This document shows positions 27,008-35,451 of a stretch of DNA of 64,000 nt, in pieces. Source of the DNA: Mycobacterium sp. URHD0025 (GTDB taxonomy: Bacteria > Actinomycetota > Actinomycetes > Mycobacteriales > Mycobacteriaceae); contig NZ_AUEQ01000012.1 of NCBI RefSeq assembly GCF_000426065.1, positions 62,001 through 126,000 on the forward strand. The letters run 5' to 3'. Every line of letters starts with the position of its first letter. The stretch's first letter is position 1. A model generated the notes under the pieces. The model did not search any database, had not been told where the DNA came from, and was given only the letters and a program-made list of their open reading frames with translations. The translations under genes were made by a program, and so were the position numbers.

Positions 27008-27616
27008 ATGCCCAGCGCATCCACGAAGCGACAACAGCAGGGCGCGGGTTCTCGCGAGCAGATCCTCGACGCCACCGAGCGATTGATGGCCACGCGCGGT
27101 TATGCCGCCACCTCCATCAGTCACATCCGCGAGGCCTGCGGTCTGCCGGCCAGCTCGATTTACTGGCATTTCGGGTCCAAGGACGGAGTCCTCGCGGCGG
27201 TGATGGAACGCGGAGCCGACCGTTTCTTCGCGGCCATACCCAGCGGGGGCAGCATCGGCGAACAGTTGGCGGTCCTCGCGGGCCTGCAATCACAGCGTCC
27301 CGAGTTCCTCCGCATCCTCTACCTGCTGTCCCTGGAACGCAGTGATGACCCGACGGTGACAGCGGTGGTGCGCCGCGTGCGGGACACCGCCATCGCGCGC
27401 TTCTCCGCCGCAATCCGCGGCCAATTGCCCGCAGATGTAGCACCACGCCGTGCGGAGCGGGTGGTCGCCGAACTCACGGCATTCGCTGTCGCGCAATCCG
27501 ACGGCGTCTTCTTCGCCCGCCATCTCGAGCCCGACAGCACCGACGTGGCGCGCATGTACCGGCGGCTGTGGCAGGCCGTCACCGCCCTCATCCCGATACT
27601 CCTGGAGGAAATGTGA
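27008..27616 (+). CDS. TetR-family regulator
   Basis: 202 aa with N-terminal helix-turn-helix TSISHIREACGLPASSIYWHF (about residues 36-56). ATG 27008 has GAGG upstream and immediately follows the palindrome at 26977-26996, arguing for autoregulation. It is divergent from the decarboxylase and overlaps the SDR start by GTGA, so it may control both directions. Confidence 0.86.
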   Translation: MPSASTKRQQQGAGSREQILDATERLMATRGYAATSISHIREACGLPASSIYWHFGSKDGVLAAVMERGADRFFAAIPSGGSIGEQLAVLAGLQSQRPEFLRILYLLSLERSDDPTVTAVVRRVRDTAIARFSAAIRGQLPADVAPRRAERVVAELTAFAVAQSDGVFFARHLEPDSTDVARMYRRLWQAVTALIPILLEEM

Positions 27617-28521
27617 CGGGCAAGACCGCGATCATCACCGGTGCGAACACCGGGCTCGGATTCGAATGCACGCGGGCACTGCTGGCCTCCGATCCGGAGT
27701 GGCATGTGGTGATGGCGGTGCGCGACACCGCGCGTGGGGCCGACGCGGCCGCCCGGCTCGACTCTCCCGGACGCGTCACCGTCGGCGAGCTCGACCTGGC
27801 ATCGCTGCGGTCGGTGCGTGACTTCGCCGACAGATTGCCGCATCTGGAGGTTCCGCCGTTGGCCGCGCTGGTGTGCAACGCCGGCCTGCAGGTGGTCTCG
27901 GGGTCACCGATAACGGCGGACGGCCATGAAATGACGTTCGGCGTCAACCACCTCGGTCACTTCGCCCTGGTGCGGCACGTGCTGGGTGCGTTGACGGCCC
28001 CGGCCCGGATCGTGGTGGTCAGCAGCGGCACCCACGATCCGGACAAGTTCACGGGAATGCCTGTGCCGCAATATAATTCAGCTGAGGAACTACTGTGTCC
28101 AGCGGTGGGCGGCCTGACGGGCGAAGAGGGCCGGCGTCGCTACACCACTTCCAAACTCTGCAACATGCTCTTCACCTACGAATTGGACCGGCGGTTGGGG
28201 CACGGGGCCCGCGGAATCACCGTCAACGCATTCGACCCGGGGCTGATGCCGGGTTCTGGGCTGGCCCGGGACTACCGGGGCGTCCAGCGACTGGCCTGGC
28301 GCCTGCTCATGCCGGCACTGCGGGTATTGCCCAATGTGAACAGCACCAGGCGTTCGGGAGCCAACCTCGCCGCGCTCGCCGCCGATCCCGCCCTCGAGGG
28401 TGTCACCGGGGAGTACTTCGAAGGAACTCGCAGGATCCGCTCCTCCCGCGATTCGTACGACGCGGGCAAGGCGGCCGATCTGTGGCAGGTCAGCGAACGG
28501 TTGGTGGCCGCGGTCGGCTAG
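27613..28521 (+). CDS. SDR, protochlorophyllide-reductase-like
   Basis: 302 aa. N-terminal GxxxGxG as TGANTGLG, VCNAG, the family stretch NHLGHFALVRHVL and catalytic YTTSKLCN. This group is broad in bacteria, acting on ketones and retinal-like substrates; not a chlorophyll enzyme here. GTG 27613 overlaps the TetR stop and has GGAGGA 4 nt upstream. The following MFS gene suggests a transporter/enzyme pair. Confidence 0.85.
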   Translation: MTGKTAIITGANTGLGFECTRALLASDPEWHVVMAVRDTARGADAAARLDSPGRVTVGELDLASLRSVRDFADRLPHLEVPPLAALVCNAGLQVVSGSPITADGHEMTFGVNHLGHFALVRHVLGALTAPARIVVVSSGTHDPDKFTGMPVPQYNSAEELLCPAVGGLTGEEGRRRYTTSKLCNMLFTYELDRRLGHGARGITVNAFDPGLMPGSGLARDYRGVQRLAWRLLMPALRVLPNVNSTRRSGANLAALAADPALEGVTGEYFEGTRRIRSSRDSYDAGKAADLWQVSERLVAAVG

Positions 28522-28579
28522 CTTTGCCGGGGCCTTTCCGCGGACACAGTGGTTTCGTGGGCACAGTAGTGTCGCCTCA

Positions 28580-29842
28580 GTGGTATCCAGGCCGGTCTCA
28601 CCGAATCGCGATTCCGCCGCCTTGCGCCGGGCCCGCATCGCGGTGGGAGCTCTGTTTCTGACCAACGGAGCGATCTTCGCCAATCTGCTGCCGCGCTATC
28701 CGGAGATCAAAACCGATCTGCACCTCGGCAACGCGGTGTACGGCGCTGCCGTCGCGTCGTTCTCCGCCGGGGCACTGGTGGCGGGACTGACCGCGGCGAC
28801 GCTGATTCGACGGTTCGGCAGCGCACGGGTCGCGGTGATCGGCACGGTCGGCCTGGCCGCGTTCGTCGTCGCAGCCGGTGTCGCGGACACGGCACTGCTG
28901 CTCGCCGCCGCCCTGTTTGTGGCCGGGGCGTGTGATTCTGTGGTCGACGTCGCGCAGAACGCACATGGGCTGCGGGTGCAACGCGAACACGGCCGCTCGA
29001 TCATCAACTCGCTGCACGCCGTGTGGGCGGCCGGTGCGATCCTCGGCGGGCTCACGGGTGCCGGTGCGATCGCGCTCGGAATACCGCGCGGAATCCAGCT
29101 TTCGGCGGTCGGAGTGCTGTTGAGTGCGGTGGCTCTGGTGGCCTACCGCTACCTGTTGCCCGGCCCCGACCATGACGACCACCCTGCGGCGCACGCCTCC
29201 GCCGCGATGACCAAGGCCGGCCCGCGGGTGTACCTGATCCTGGTGGCGCTGGTGCTGATCGCCATTGCCGGCGCCACGGTCGAGGACTCCGGAAGCTCGT
29301 GGGCCACGCTGTATCTGCGCGACTCCCTGCACGCGCCACCCGCGCTGGCCGTCTTCGGGTACATCGCACTGGTCGGGTTCATGTTCATCGGCCGGTTGGC
29401 CGGTGACCGGCTGGTCGATCGGTTCGGCGAGGCCGTCGTGGCGCGCGCGGGCGGCATGATCGCGGCCGCCGGGATGGGCCTCGCATTGGCCTTCCCGAGC
29501 ATCCCCGCCACGATCGCCGGTTTCGCGCTCGCGGGCCTGGGGGTGGCCACGCTGGTGCCGGCCGCCATGCACGGCGCCGACCAACTGCCCGGCCTGCGCC
29601 CCGGCACCGGGCTCACCGTGGTCACCTGGCTCATGCGGGTCGGATTCTTCGGGGCGCCACTACTGGTCGGACTCGTCGCCGATGCCGCCGGGTTGCGGGC
29701 CGGCCTGCTGGTGGTGCCATTGGCAGGGCTGCTGGCAGTCCTTCTGGCCGGCGTGCTCCCGCGTAGGCCGGCGCCGACTCAAGATTCAGTGGCTGTGCCC
29801 GACGCCGGCGAGCTCGATCGTGAACACACCCGACACGATTAG
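28580..29842 (+). CDS. MFS transporter
   Basis: 420 aa, about 12 helices. A conserved segment is TNGAIFANLLPRYPEIK in helix 1, resembling the YbjJ/bacterial MFS group of small sugar or drug carriers. GTG 28580 is the last plausible start before the first helix; no strong ribosome site is seen, so coupling with the upstream SDR, 58 nt away, is possible. Its end overlaps the SMR gene on the other strand by 57 nt. Confidence 0.75.
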   Translation: MVSRPVSPNRDSAALRRARIAVGALFLTNGAIFANLLPRYPEIKTDLHLGNAVYGAAVASFSAGALVAGLTAATLIRRFGSARVAVIGTVGLAAFVVAAGVADTALLLAAALFVAGACDSVVDVAQNAHGLRVQREHGRSIINSLHAVWAAGAILGGLTGAGAIALGIPRGIQLSAVGVLLSAVALVAYRYLLPGPDHDDHPAAHASAAMTKAGPRVYLILVALVLIAIAGATVEDSGSSWATLYLRDSLHAPPALAVFGYIALVGFMFIGRLAGDRLVDRFGEAVVARAGGMIAAAGMGLALAFPSIPATIAGFALAGLGVATLVPAAMHGADQLPGLRPGTGLTVVTWLMRVGFFGAPLLVGLVADAAGLRAGLLVVPLAGLLAVLLAGVLPRRPAPTQDSVAVPDAGELDREHTRHD

Positions 29843-30118
29843 GGCGATGCCGAGCATCATCACCGGTGTCAGCGGCTCCTTGAACAGGAACTTGGCGACG
29901 ACGGCGACCAGGGCTACACCGCACGCGGTCCAGATGCCGTAGGCGATCCCCACCGGTACACCGAACGACAGCGCCAGCCACAGCAGATAGAACGACATCA
30001 GATAACCGGCGACGACCGGCGCGATCCAGACCTTGCGGCGGAAACCGTCCGATGCCCGCAGCGCGAGCGTGGCGCACACCTCGACCAGGATCGCCCCGGT
30101 CAACGCAAGCCACATCAT
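29786..30118 (-). CDS. SMR-family exporter subunit
   Basis: 110-aa four-helix small multidrug resistance protein with the membrane-embedded glutamate at position 13 and the SMR motif YGIWTACGVALVA. Likely forms a heterodimer with the neighbouring gene, as in paired SMR systems. Its C-terminus runs into the MFS gene on the other strand. Substrate could be a quaternary amine or a guanidinium compound. Confidence 0.85.
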   Translation of the reverse strand: MMWLALTGAILVEVCATLALRASDGFRRKVWIAPVVAGYLMSFYLLWLALSFGVPVGIAYGIWTACGVALVAVVAKFLFKEPLTPVMMLGIALIVSGVFTIELAGVGHSH

Positions 30119-30450
30119 GATTCGGCCTCCCGCGGGTGCGACCCGAGTTCGACAAGCAGCACGCCCGCGATGATCAAACCGATGCCTGCCGCGATCGGCC
30201 AGGTGAAGGGGTCATCGAACAAAAATGCGGCGAGTACGGCCGTCGCGGCGGTACCGAGCGCACCCCAGATTCCGTAGGCGACGCCGACGGGCATGCCGGC
30301 TCGCAGCACGAGGGTCAGCAACACGAACGCGGCCAGGTAGCCGGACGCCACCAGCACCAGCCACCCCGGATGATCCTGGGACGCGCGCAGCGACAGTGTG
30401 GCGGTGACTTCGGTGGCGACGGCCGCTATCAACAACACCCACGTCCGCAC
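30115..30450 (-). CDS. SMR-family exporter subunit
   Basis: 111-aa SMR protein with Glu14 and YGIWGALGTAATAV. The stop overlaps the start of the second SMR gene by ATGA. The GTG start has TAGGTT 6 nt upstream on the minus strand, so the mRNA may be leaderless. No guanidine riboswitch motif was seen before it. Confidence 0.86.
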   Translation of the reverse strand: MRTWVLLIAAVATEVTATLSLRASQDHPGWLVLVASGYLAAFVLLTLVLRAGMPVGVAYGIWGALGTAATAVLAAFLFDDPFTWPIAAGIGLIIAGVLLVELGSHPREAES

Positions 30451-30456
30451 TCGACA

Positions 30457-30462
30457 AACCTA
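30457..30462 (-). promoter_or_regulatory. -10 box (TAGGTT), leaderless start at 30450
   Basis: On the minus strand TAGGTT ends 6 nt before GTG 30450. It would drive the SMR pair. Confidence 0.5.
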
Positions 30463-30526
30463 TCCGAGCGCCCGAAGGCGGGTGAGTACCGTGGGGGAGT
30501 TCGCCCAGCTTCACCGAGGAGTTCGC

Positions 30527-30595
30527 ATGACCGATTCGACGACGCGCGCCCACGCCAGGAGTTTGCCGGTCGCCGACGAACGGCCGGTCCGGTGA
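30527..30595 (+). CDS. 22-residue upstream ORF coupled to carboxylesterase
   Basis: A perfect GAGGAG lies 5 nt before ATG 30527. The frame encodes MTDSTTRAHARSLPVADERP plus two residues and ends in TGA overlapping the GTG of the carboxylesterase (GTGA at 30592-30595). Either a regulatory leader peptide that couples translation, or the true N-terminus of the enzyme separated by a frameshift. Confidence 0.5.
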   Translation: MTDSTTRAHARSLPVADERPVR

Positions 30596-32154
30596 CCGCG
30601 GCCGGCGGTCCGGTCGTCGACACCGCCTACGGACCGGTGCGCGGGACCGACCGCGGAACGGTCAAGCAGTGGCTGGGTATTCGGTACGCGGCCGCTCCGG
30701 TCGGTGAGTTGCGGTGGCGGTCACCACAACCGCCCGCGCGTTGGCAGGAGATCGCCGACGCGACCGCGCCCGGTCCGGTATGCCCGCAGATGACGGATCC
30801 GAGGCTCCCGCTCGACCTGGGCGGCCGCCAAGGTGAGGACAGTCTGGTGCTCAATGTCTGGGCGCCCGGCGGAACAGGAGCCGGCGACGCCAAGCCGGTC
30901 ATGGTCTGGGTCCACGGTGGCGCCTATGTCCTCGGCTCGGGAAGCCAACCGCTCTACAACGGGTCGGTGCTGGCCGCCGAAGGCGACGTCGTCGTGGTCA
31001 CGCTCAACTACCGGCTAGGCCCGTTCGGCTTCCTGGACCTGTCCGAATTCAACGGACGGGCCGGTGCGAAGGGACTGCGTTTCGACACCAACGTCGGCCT
31101 GCGCGACGTGCTGTCGGCATTGCACTGGGTACGCGACAACATCGCCGCATTCGGTGGCGACCCGCAACGGGTGACGCTGTTCGGCGAGTCGGCCGGCGGC
31201 GGCATCGTCACCACCCTGCTGGCCAGCCCGGCCGCCGAAGGGCTGTTCAGTGCTGCGATCGCGCAGAGTTCGCCTGCGACATCGGTGTACGACGCGGAGC
31301 GGTCCCGGACGGTGGCAGCACAGTTCCTCGAGCGCCTCGGCATCGCGGGCGACGACGTCGCGCGGTTGCCGGGCATGCCGGTACCGGCCATCCTGGCCGG
31401 CGCCAAGGCCGTGTTCGACGCGGTTCCCACCCAGACCCCGGGCCTGCTGGCATTCGCCCCGGTCGTCGACGGTGACATCGTCCCCGAGTACCCGGTGGCC
31501 GCCGCGCAGGAGGGACGCACCCACGCGGTGCCGCTGATCATCGGGACCAACGAGCACGAGGCCACGGTGTTCCGCTGGATGAAGTCACCGCTGATGCCGA
31601 TCACCCCCGACGCTCTGCGTTCCATGTTCGCCGCGATCGCCGCCGAACAACCCGGCCTGCAGTTGCCGACCGAAGCCCAGATCACCTCGGCCTATGCGGG
31701 TTTGCGTCCCAAGGCGATCGGATTGGGCATGGCGCGTGACATCGGATTCCGGATGCCGACCCTGTGGTTCGCCGAGGGGCACAGCGCCGTCGCTCCGGTG
31801 TACCTGTACCGCTTCGACTTCACCACCCCGATGCTGCGGTTGCTGCGGCTCGGCGCCGCCCACGCCACCGAGCTGCCGTACGTGTGGGGCAATCTTGTTG
31901 CCGGACCGAAGGATCCGACGTTCAAGATGGGTGGGCTCAAGCACGGACGCGCGGTATCGGCGCGGGTACGTCGCCGCTGGGTCAACTTCGCCACCACCGG
32001 ACAGCCCGCGGGTGCGCTCGGAGAACCGGTGTGGCGGCCGTACCGCCGCGAGGACCGGGCCACCCTGGTGATCGACAAACATGACAAGACCGTCGCCGAC
32101 CTGGACCGCGACCTGCACACCGCGTGGGGCAGCCAGATCCTCAATTTCCGCTAG
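30592..32154 (+). CDS. Type-B carboxylesterase/lipase
   Basis: 520-aa alpha/beta-hydrolase of the cholinesterase-like (COesterase) family. The oxyanion-hole HGGAYVLGSG, nucleophile elbow GESAGGG (near residue 200), the acid region IIGTNEHEA and a C-terminal catalytic histidine in AAHATELPYVWGN are present. Likely esterase for lipids or xenobiotics; no signal peptide. GTG 30592 is set by overlap with the upstream mini-ORF. Confidence 0.88.
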   Translation: MTAAGGPVVDTAYGPVRGTDRGTVKQWLGIRYAAAPVGELRWRSPQPPARWQEIADATAPGPVCPQMTDPRLPLDLGGRQGEDSLVLNVWAPGGTGAGDAKPVMVWVHGGAYVLGSGSQPLYNGSVLAAEGDVVVVTLNYRLGPFGFLDLSEFNGRAGAKGLRFDTNVGLRDVLSALHWVRDNIAAFGGDPQRVTLFGESAGGGIVTTLLASPAAEGLFSAAIAQSSPATSVYDAERSRTVAAQFLERLGIAGDDVARLPGMPVPAILAGAKAVFDAVPTQTPGLLAFAPVVDGDIVPEYPVAAAQEGRTHAVPLIIGTNEHEATVFRWMKSPLMPITPDALRSMFAAIAAEQPGLQLPTEAQITSAYAGLRPKAIGLGMARDIGFRMPTLWFAEGHSAVAPVYLYRFDFTTPMLRLLRLGAAHATELPYVWGNLVAGPKDPTFKMGGLKHGRAVSARVRRRWVNFATTGQPAGALGEPVWRPYRREDRATLVIDKHDKTVADLDRDLHTAWGSQILNFR

Positions 32155-32166
32155 GGCGAATCCGAC

Positions 32167-33078
32167 ATGGACATGATCCGGTCCGTTCTGGACTTTCTGC
32201 CTCCGCCGATGCGGGACCCGGTGTTCTTCGCGATCCCGTTCTTCCTGGTGCTGTTGACGGTGGAATGGGTTGCGGCGCGGCGCCTGGAGCACCTCGAATC
32301 CGGACGTATGCCCGCCGGTTCGTTCCACACCCGCGATGCCTGGGCGAGCATCTCGATGGGACTGGTGTCGATCCTCACCACGGCCGGGTGGAAACTGCTG
32401 GCGCTGTTGGGTTATGCCGCCATCTACGCGTACCTGGCACCGTGGCACCTGCCCGGAAACCGGTGGTACACCTGGCTGATCGCGATCGTCGGGGTGGATC
32501 TGCTGTTCTACGGATATCACCGGGTGGCGCACCGGGTGCGGTTGGTCTGGGCCACGCATCAGGCACATCACTCGAGTGAGTACTACAACTTCGCCACCGC
32601 ACTACGGCAGAAATGGAACAACAGCGGCGAGATCCTGGCCTGGATTCCGCTGCCGCTGCTCGGCGTCCCGCCGTGGCTGGTGTTCGCCGCCTTCTCGGTG
32701 AACCTGGTCTATCAGTTCTGGGTCCATACCGAACGTGTCGGAAAGTTGTGGCGGCCAATCGAATTCGTGTTCAACACGCCGTCGCATCATCGCGTTCACC
32801 ACGGACGCGACCAGCTCTACCTCGACCGCAACTACGGCGGAATCTTCATCGTGTGGGACCGGATGTTCGGTACGTTCCAGCCGGAGGTGTTCCGCCCGCA
32901 CTACGGGCTGACCAAACAGGTGAACACCTTCAACATCTGGAAGCTGCAGACTCACGAATATGTGGCGATCGCCCGGGACGTGCGGCAGGCGGACCGGATG
33001 CGGGACCGGCTGGGGTATGTCTTCGGCCCGCCGGGCTGGCAGTCCACCGAGGTTTCCCGGTCCGAGCCGGTCGGTTAG
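32167..33078 (+). CDS. Sterol desaturase/fatty acid hydroxylase family
   Basis: 303-aa integral membrane di-iron enzyme with four histidine clusters: HRVAH, HQAHH, HTERV and SHHRVHH, and about four membrane helices. Position before the Rv1815-like protease makes it the orthologue of the Rv1814 (erg3-like) protein. It could desaturate or hydroxylate a sterol-like or lipid substrate. It starts 12 nt after the carboxylesterase stop and may share its transcript. Confidence 0.85.
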   Translation: MDMIRSVLDFLPPPMRDPVFFAIPFFLVLLTVEWVAARRLEHLESGRMPAGSFHTRDAWASISMGLVSILTTAGWKLLALLGYAAIYAYLAPWHLPGNRWYTWLIAIVGVDLLFYGYHRVAHRVRLVWATHQAHHSSEYYNFATALRQKWNNSGEILAWIPLPLLGVPPWLVFAAFSVNLVYQFWVHTERVGKLWRPIEFVFNTPSHHRVHHGRDQLYLDRNYGGIFIVWDRMFGTFQPEVFRPHYGLTKQVNTFNIWKLQTHEYVAIARDVRQADRMRDRLGYVFGPPGWQSTEVSRSEPVG

Positions 33079-33381
33079 CGGGTTCGCCCACCGAAGCTGG
33101 TCTGCCGTGGTGACGTTCGGCCGTGAACGGCAAAATGTTGCGCCACAACCATTGCCCGGCAAAACAATTGACGCGACCCGTTATTCGGCCCGGCTCTCGA
33201 ATTGCGACACGCCGCGCAGGTGCGATTCGGTCCTACTGGCGGCGAAATTCCCGGTGTTTCCCAGAGTTTGTGTGACGTTTGGATTCGGGCCGAGCCGAAT
33301 AGCACCAAAGCAAACATCAAGTCAGTAAGGTCGACGGAACCGGGCGCACAGCCCGGGTCACGGTTCAGAAAGGGGCATTGC
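33079..33381. other. Intergenic region before the lectin gene
   Basis: Non-coding, AT-richer than the surroundings (for example 33130-33170 and 33295-33320). TAAGGT near 33334 could be a -10 box for the lectin gene, leaving a leader of about 40 nt. No inverted repeat of note. Confidence 0.4.
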
Positions 33382-33999
33382 GTGGGAGACACACTGACCG
33401 AAGGACAGAAGCTGGAGAAGGGGGGGTCGCTCACCTCTAACAACGGCGCATACACGCTGACGTTGCAGGACGACGGCAACCTCGTGTTGTACGCACGCGA
33501 CGAAGCGGTCTGGTCGACTTCCACCAACGGCCAGGACGTGGTGCGGGCGGAGGTGCAGACCGACGGTAACTTCGTAGTGTACACCGCCGAGAAGCCGGTC
33601 TGGCACACCGACACCAAGGGCAAGAAGAACGTCAAGCTGGTTCTCCAGGACGACCGCAACTTGGTGCTGTACGCCGCGGACGGGCCCGCGTGGTCGTCCA
33701 AGACCGAGACCTCCGAGCCGCCGCCACCGGCCCCCGAGGCTCCCGCGCCCGAGGTCGAGGTTGCCCCGGCCGCTGTCGAGGAGCCGGTTGCCGCGCCCGA
33801 GCCGGCCGCGCCGCCGCCACCCCCGCCACCGCCGCCCGCGCCTGAGCCGCGCACCTACACGGTGGTTTCCGGCGACACCCTGTGGGCCATCGCCGAGCGG
33901 TTCTATGGAGACGGCAACAGGTACCAGCAGATCGCCGATGCCAGCGGCATCGCCAATCCTGACCTGATTCACCCAGGCCAGGTCTTGACGATTCCCTGA
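33382..33999 (+). CDS. Bulb-type mannose-binding lectin with LysM domain
   Basis: 205 aa. Residues 1-115 are a monocot-mannose-binding (bulb) lectin repeat: three QxDxNxVxY-like motifs (LQDDGNLVLY, VQTDGNFVVY, LQDDRNLVLY). Then a Pro/Glu/Ala-rich linker and a C-terminal LysM domain (YTVVSGDTLWAIAERFYGDG ... HPGQVLTI). This matches the characterised mannose-specific M. smegmatis lectin. There is no signal peptide, so export is unclear. GTG 33382 has AAAGGGG upstream. Likely binds mannose-containing glycans and peptidoglycan. Confidence 0.88.
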   Translation: MGDTLTEGQKLEKGGSLTSNNGAYTLTLQDDGNLVLYARDEAVWSTSTNGQDVVRAEVQTDGNFVVYTAEKPVWHTDTKGKKNVKLVLQDDRNLVLYAADGPAWSSKTETSEPPPPAPEAPAPEVEVAPAAVEEPVAAPEPAAPPPPPPPPPAPEPRTYTVVSGDTLWAIAERFYGDGNRYQQIADASGIANPDLIHPGQVLTIP

Positions 34000-34012
34000 C
34001 CTGTTCGGATGC

Positions 34013-34041
34013 ACGGCCCGGACCCTCGTGGTCCGGGCCGT
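34013..34041 (+). terminator. Strong intrinsic terminator after lectin
   Basis: A perfect 12-bp GC-rich stem (34013-34024 with 34030-34041) with a 5-nt loop CTCGT, followed by CGTCGTTTT. It lies 13 nt past the lectin stop and isolates that gene from the protease gene. Confidence 0.85.
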
Positions 34042-34153
34042 CGTCGTTTTCCGCCCGGGGATACGGGTACCCCCGGTAACGAAGTTGCCGTGGGACCGAT
34101 ATTGATGTCGGTAGGGTGACGTGCACCACGTCCGATAACGAGGGAGGCCGGCC

Positions 34154-34852
34154 ATGCAGAGGTGGCTTGGTGGGGTGATGAGGACGTTGGTCGTGGTTCC
34201 GGTGGCTGGACTGCTCGTCTGTCCGGTACCGGTCGCCTCTGCGGCGGGTTCGCTGGTGTATCCGGGCATGGAGATCCGGCAGGACACCAACGTCTGCACG
34301 TTGGGCTTCGTGGATCCCGGGAGCCGGATGGCGTTCACGGCGGGGCATTGCCGCGGCGCCGGGCCGGTCAGCGACCGGGACGGCAACTTCATCGGGCACA
34401 TGGGGTCCTTCCGCGACAACACGCCCGACGGCGCCACGGTGGACACCAACCACATGATCTCCGATTGGGAGACCATCCAATTGGCCGGCGACGTCGTGGT
34501 CAACAACGTCCTTCCTGGCGGGCGGATGCTGACGGAGGATCCCGCGGTGACACCGACACCTGGGGCCCCGGTCTGTCACTTCGGTGTCGTCACCGGAGAG
34601 ACCTGCGGCACCATCCAAGCGGTCAACAACGGCTGGTTCACCATGGCCAACGGTGTGGTCAGCCAAAAGGGCGATTCCGGTGGCCCGGTGTACGTGATCA
34701 CGCCGGACGGCCGGGCCGCCATCGTCGGGATGTTCAACAGCACGTGGGGCAACTATCCGGCGGCCGTGTCCTGGCAGAACGCCAGCGGACAGGCGCGGAG
34801 CGACGGAGGACCTCTGTCCGGCGAGGTGTCCAACCTGGTCGGGCAGCCCTGA
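34154..34852 (+). CDS. Secreted S1-type serine protease (Rv1815-like)
   Basis: 232 aa. A signal sequence (hydrophobic to about residue 30, PVASA-AG), followed by a chymotrypsin-like domain with FTAGHC (catalytic His near 58) and QKGDSGGPV (Ser near 175). The acidic member of the triad is not certain. The M. tuberculosis Rv1815 protein occupies the same position in the map. ATG 34154 follows a GAGGGAGGC ribosome site. Substrate unknown; likely a periplasmic or secreted protease. Confidence 0.85.
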   Translation: MQRWLGGVMRTLVVVPVAGLLVCPVPVASAAGSLVYPGMEIRQDTNVCTLGFVDPGSRMAFTAGHCRGAGPVSDRDGNFIGHMGSFRDNTPDGATVDTNHMISDWETIQLAGDVVVNNVLPGGRMLTEDPAVTPTPGAPVCHFGVVTGETCGTIQAVNNGWFTMANGVVSQKGDSGGPVYVITPDGRAAIVGMFNSTWGNYPAAVSWQNASGQARSDGGPLSGEVSNLVGQP

Positions 34853-34907
34853 CCGGTACGAACCGGACACCCGGCGGTGCGGTTTGCCGGCGGGACGAAT
34901 CGCAGAA

Positions 34908-34923
34908 CTAGAACACGTTCTAG
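34908..34923. promoter_or_regulatory. KstR-type operator
   Basis: CTAGAAC-AC-GTTCTAG: 7-bp arms with a 2-nt centre, matching the KstR consensus TnnAACnnGTTnnA (34909-34922). It covers the -35 region of the VOC gene promoter (start of transcription near 34957). KstR is the TetR-type repressor of cholesterol catabolism, released by cholesterol-derived CoA esters. Confidence 0.75.
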
Positions 34924-34943
34924 CTTTCGCGCCGAGTCGGCGA

Positions 34944-34949
34944 TATTCT
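34944..34949 (+). promoter_or_regulatory. -10 box (TATTCT) of the VOC/flavoprotein operon
   Basis: TATTCT ends 7 nt before ATG 34957, so transcription starts at that codon and the mRNA is leaderless. The KstR-type repeat lies about 20 nt upstream. Confidence 0.55.
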
Positions 34950-34956
34950 CATGGCG

Positions 34957-35451
34957 ATGCTTGATCAGACACCTGTCCAGATCGCCTGGGTTACCGACGA
35001 TCTGGACGCCACCGAACAGGCCCTGAGCACGCTGCTCGGGGCACGCCGGTGGGTACGTATGCCCGCGGTGCATTTCAGCCCCGAAAGCTGCACCTACCGC
35101 GGCCGGGCCGCCGATTTCGTGGCCGACATCTCGCTGAGCTACGCCGGTGACACCCAACTGGAACTCATCGCACCGGTGCGCGGAGACAGTGTCTACAGTG
35201 AGTTCCTCGACCAGCACGGCGCGGGCCTGCACCACATCTGCATCGAGGCGGCCGACGCGCACGCATTCGATACGAAACTGCGCGACGCCGAAGCTGACGG
35301 GACACCGGTTGTGTGCCAGGGCGTCATGCCGGGGGGTATGAGGTTCGCGTACGTGTCTGCCGTCGCGGCCGGCGTGCCGTATCTGGAGATCGCTTACATT
35401 CCGCCCGAGATCCGGGCGTTCTTCGAGTATGTGAAACAGGAGCAGCAGTGA
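34957..35451 (+). CDS. VOC (glyoxalase-like) protein
   Basis: 164 aa. Two betaalphabetabetabeta modules of the vicinal-oxygen-chelate fold: IAWVTDDLDATEQAL and HHICIEAADAHAFD; candidate metal ligands are Glu/His at ESC..., E in LELIAP, HHI and EIAY. ATG 34957 is preferred over 34951 because of the -10 box. It overlaps the next gene by GTGA (35448-35451) and is under the KstR-type operator, so it belongs to a steroid-linked route. Its reaction, epimerase, isomerase or dioxygenase-like, cannot be read. Confidence 0.78.
   Translation: MLDQTPVQIAWVTDDLDATEQALSTLLGARRWVRMPAVHFSPESCTYRGRAADFVADISLSYAGDTQLELIAPVRGDSVYSEFLDQHGAGLHHICIEAADAHAFDTKLRDAEADGTPVVCQGVMPGGMRFAYVSAVAAGVPYLEIAYIPPEIRAFFEYVKQEQQ

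Noticed and set aside
30451..30526. Guanidine (ykkC-type) riboswitch upstream of the SMR pair
   Set aside because: The leader is too short, since a -10 box lies 6 nt before the start, and none of the conserved ykkC segments is present.
33358..34870. Overlapping minus-strand frames across the lectin and protease genes
   Set aside because: They span the strong terminator and the signal peptide of real plus-strand genes; composition is low-complexity Arg/Gly/Ala.
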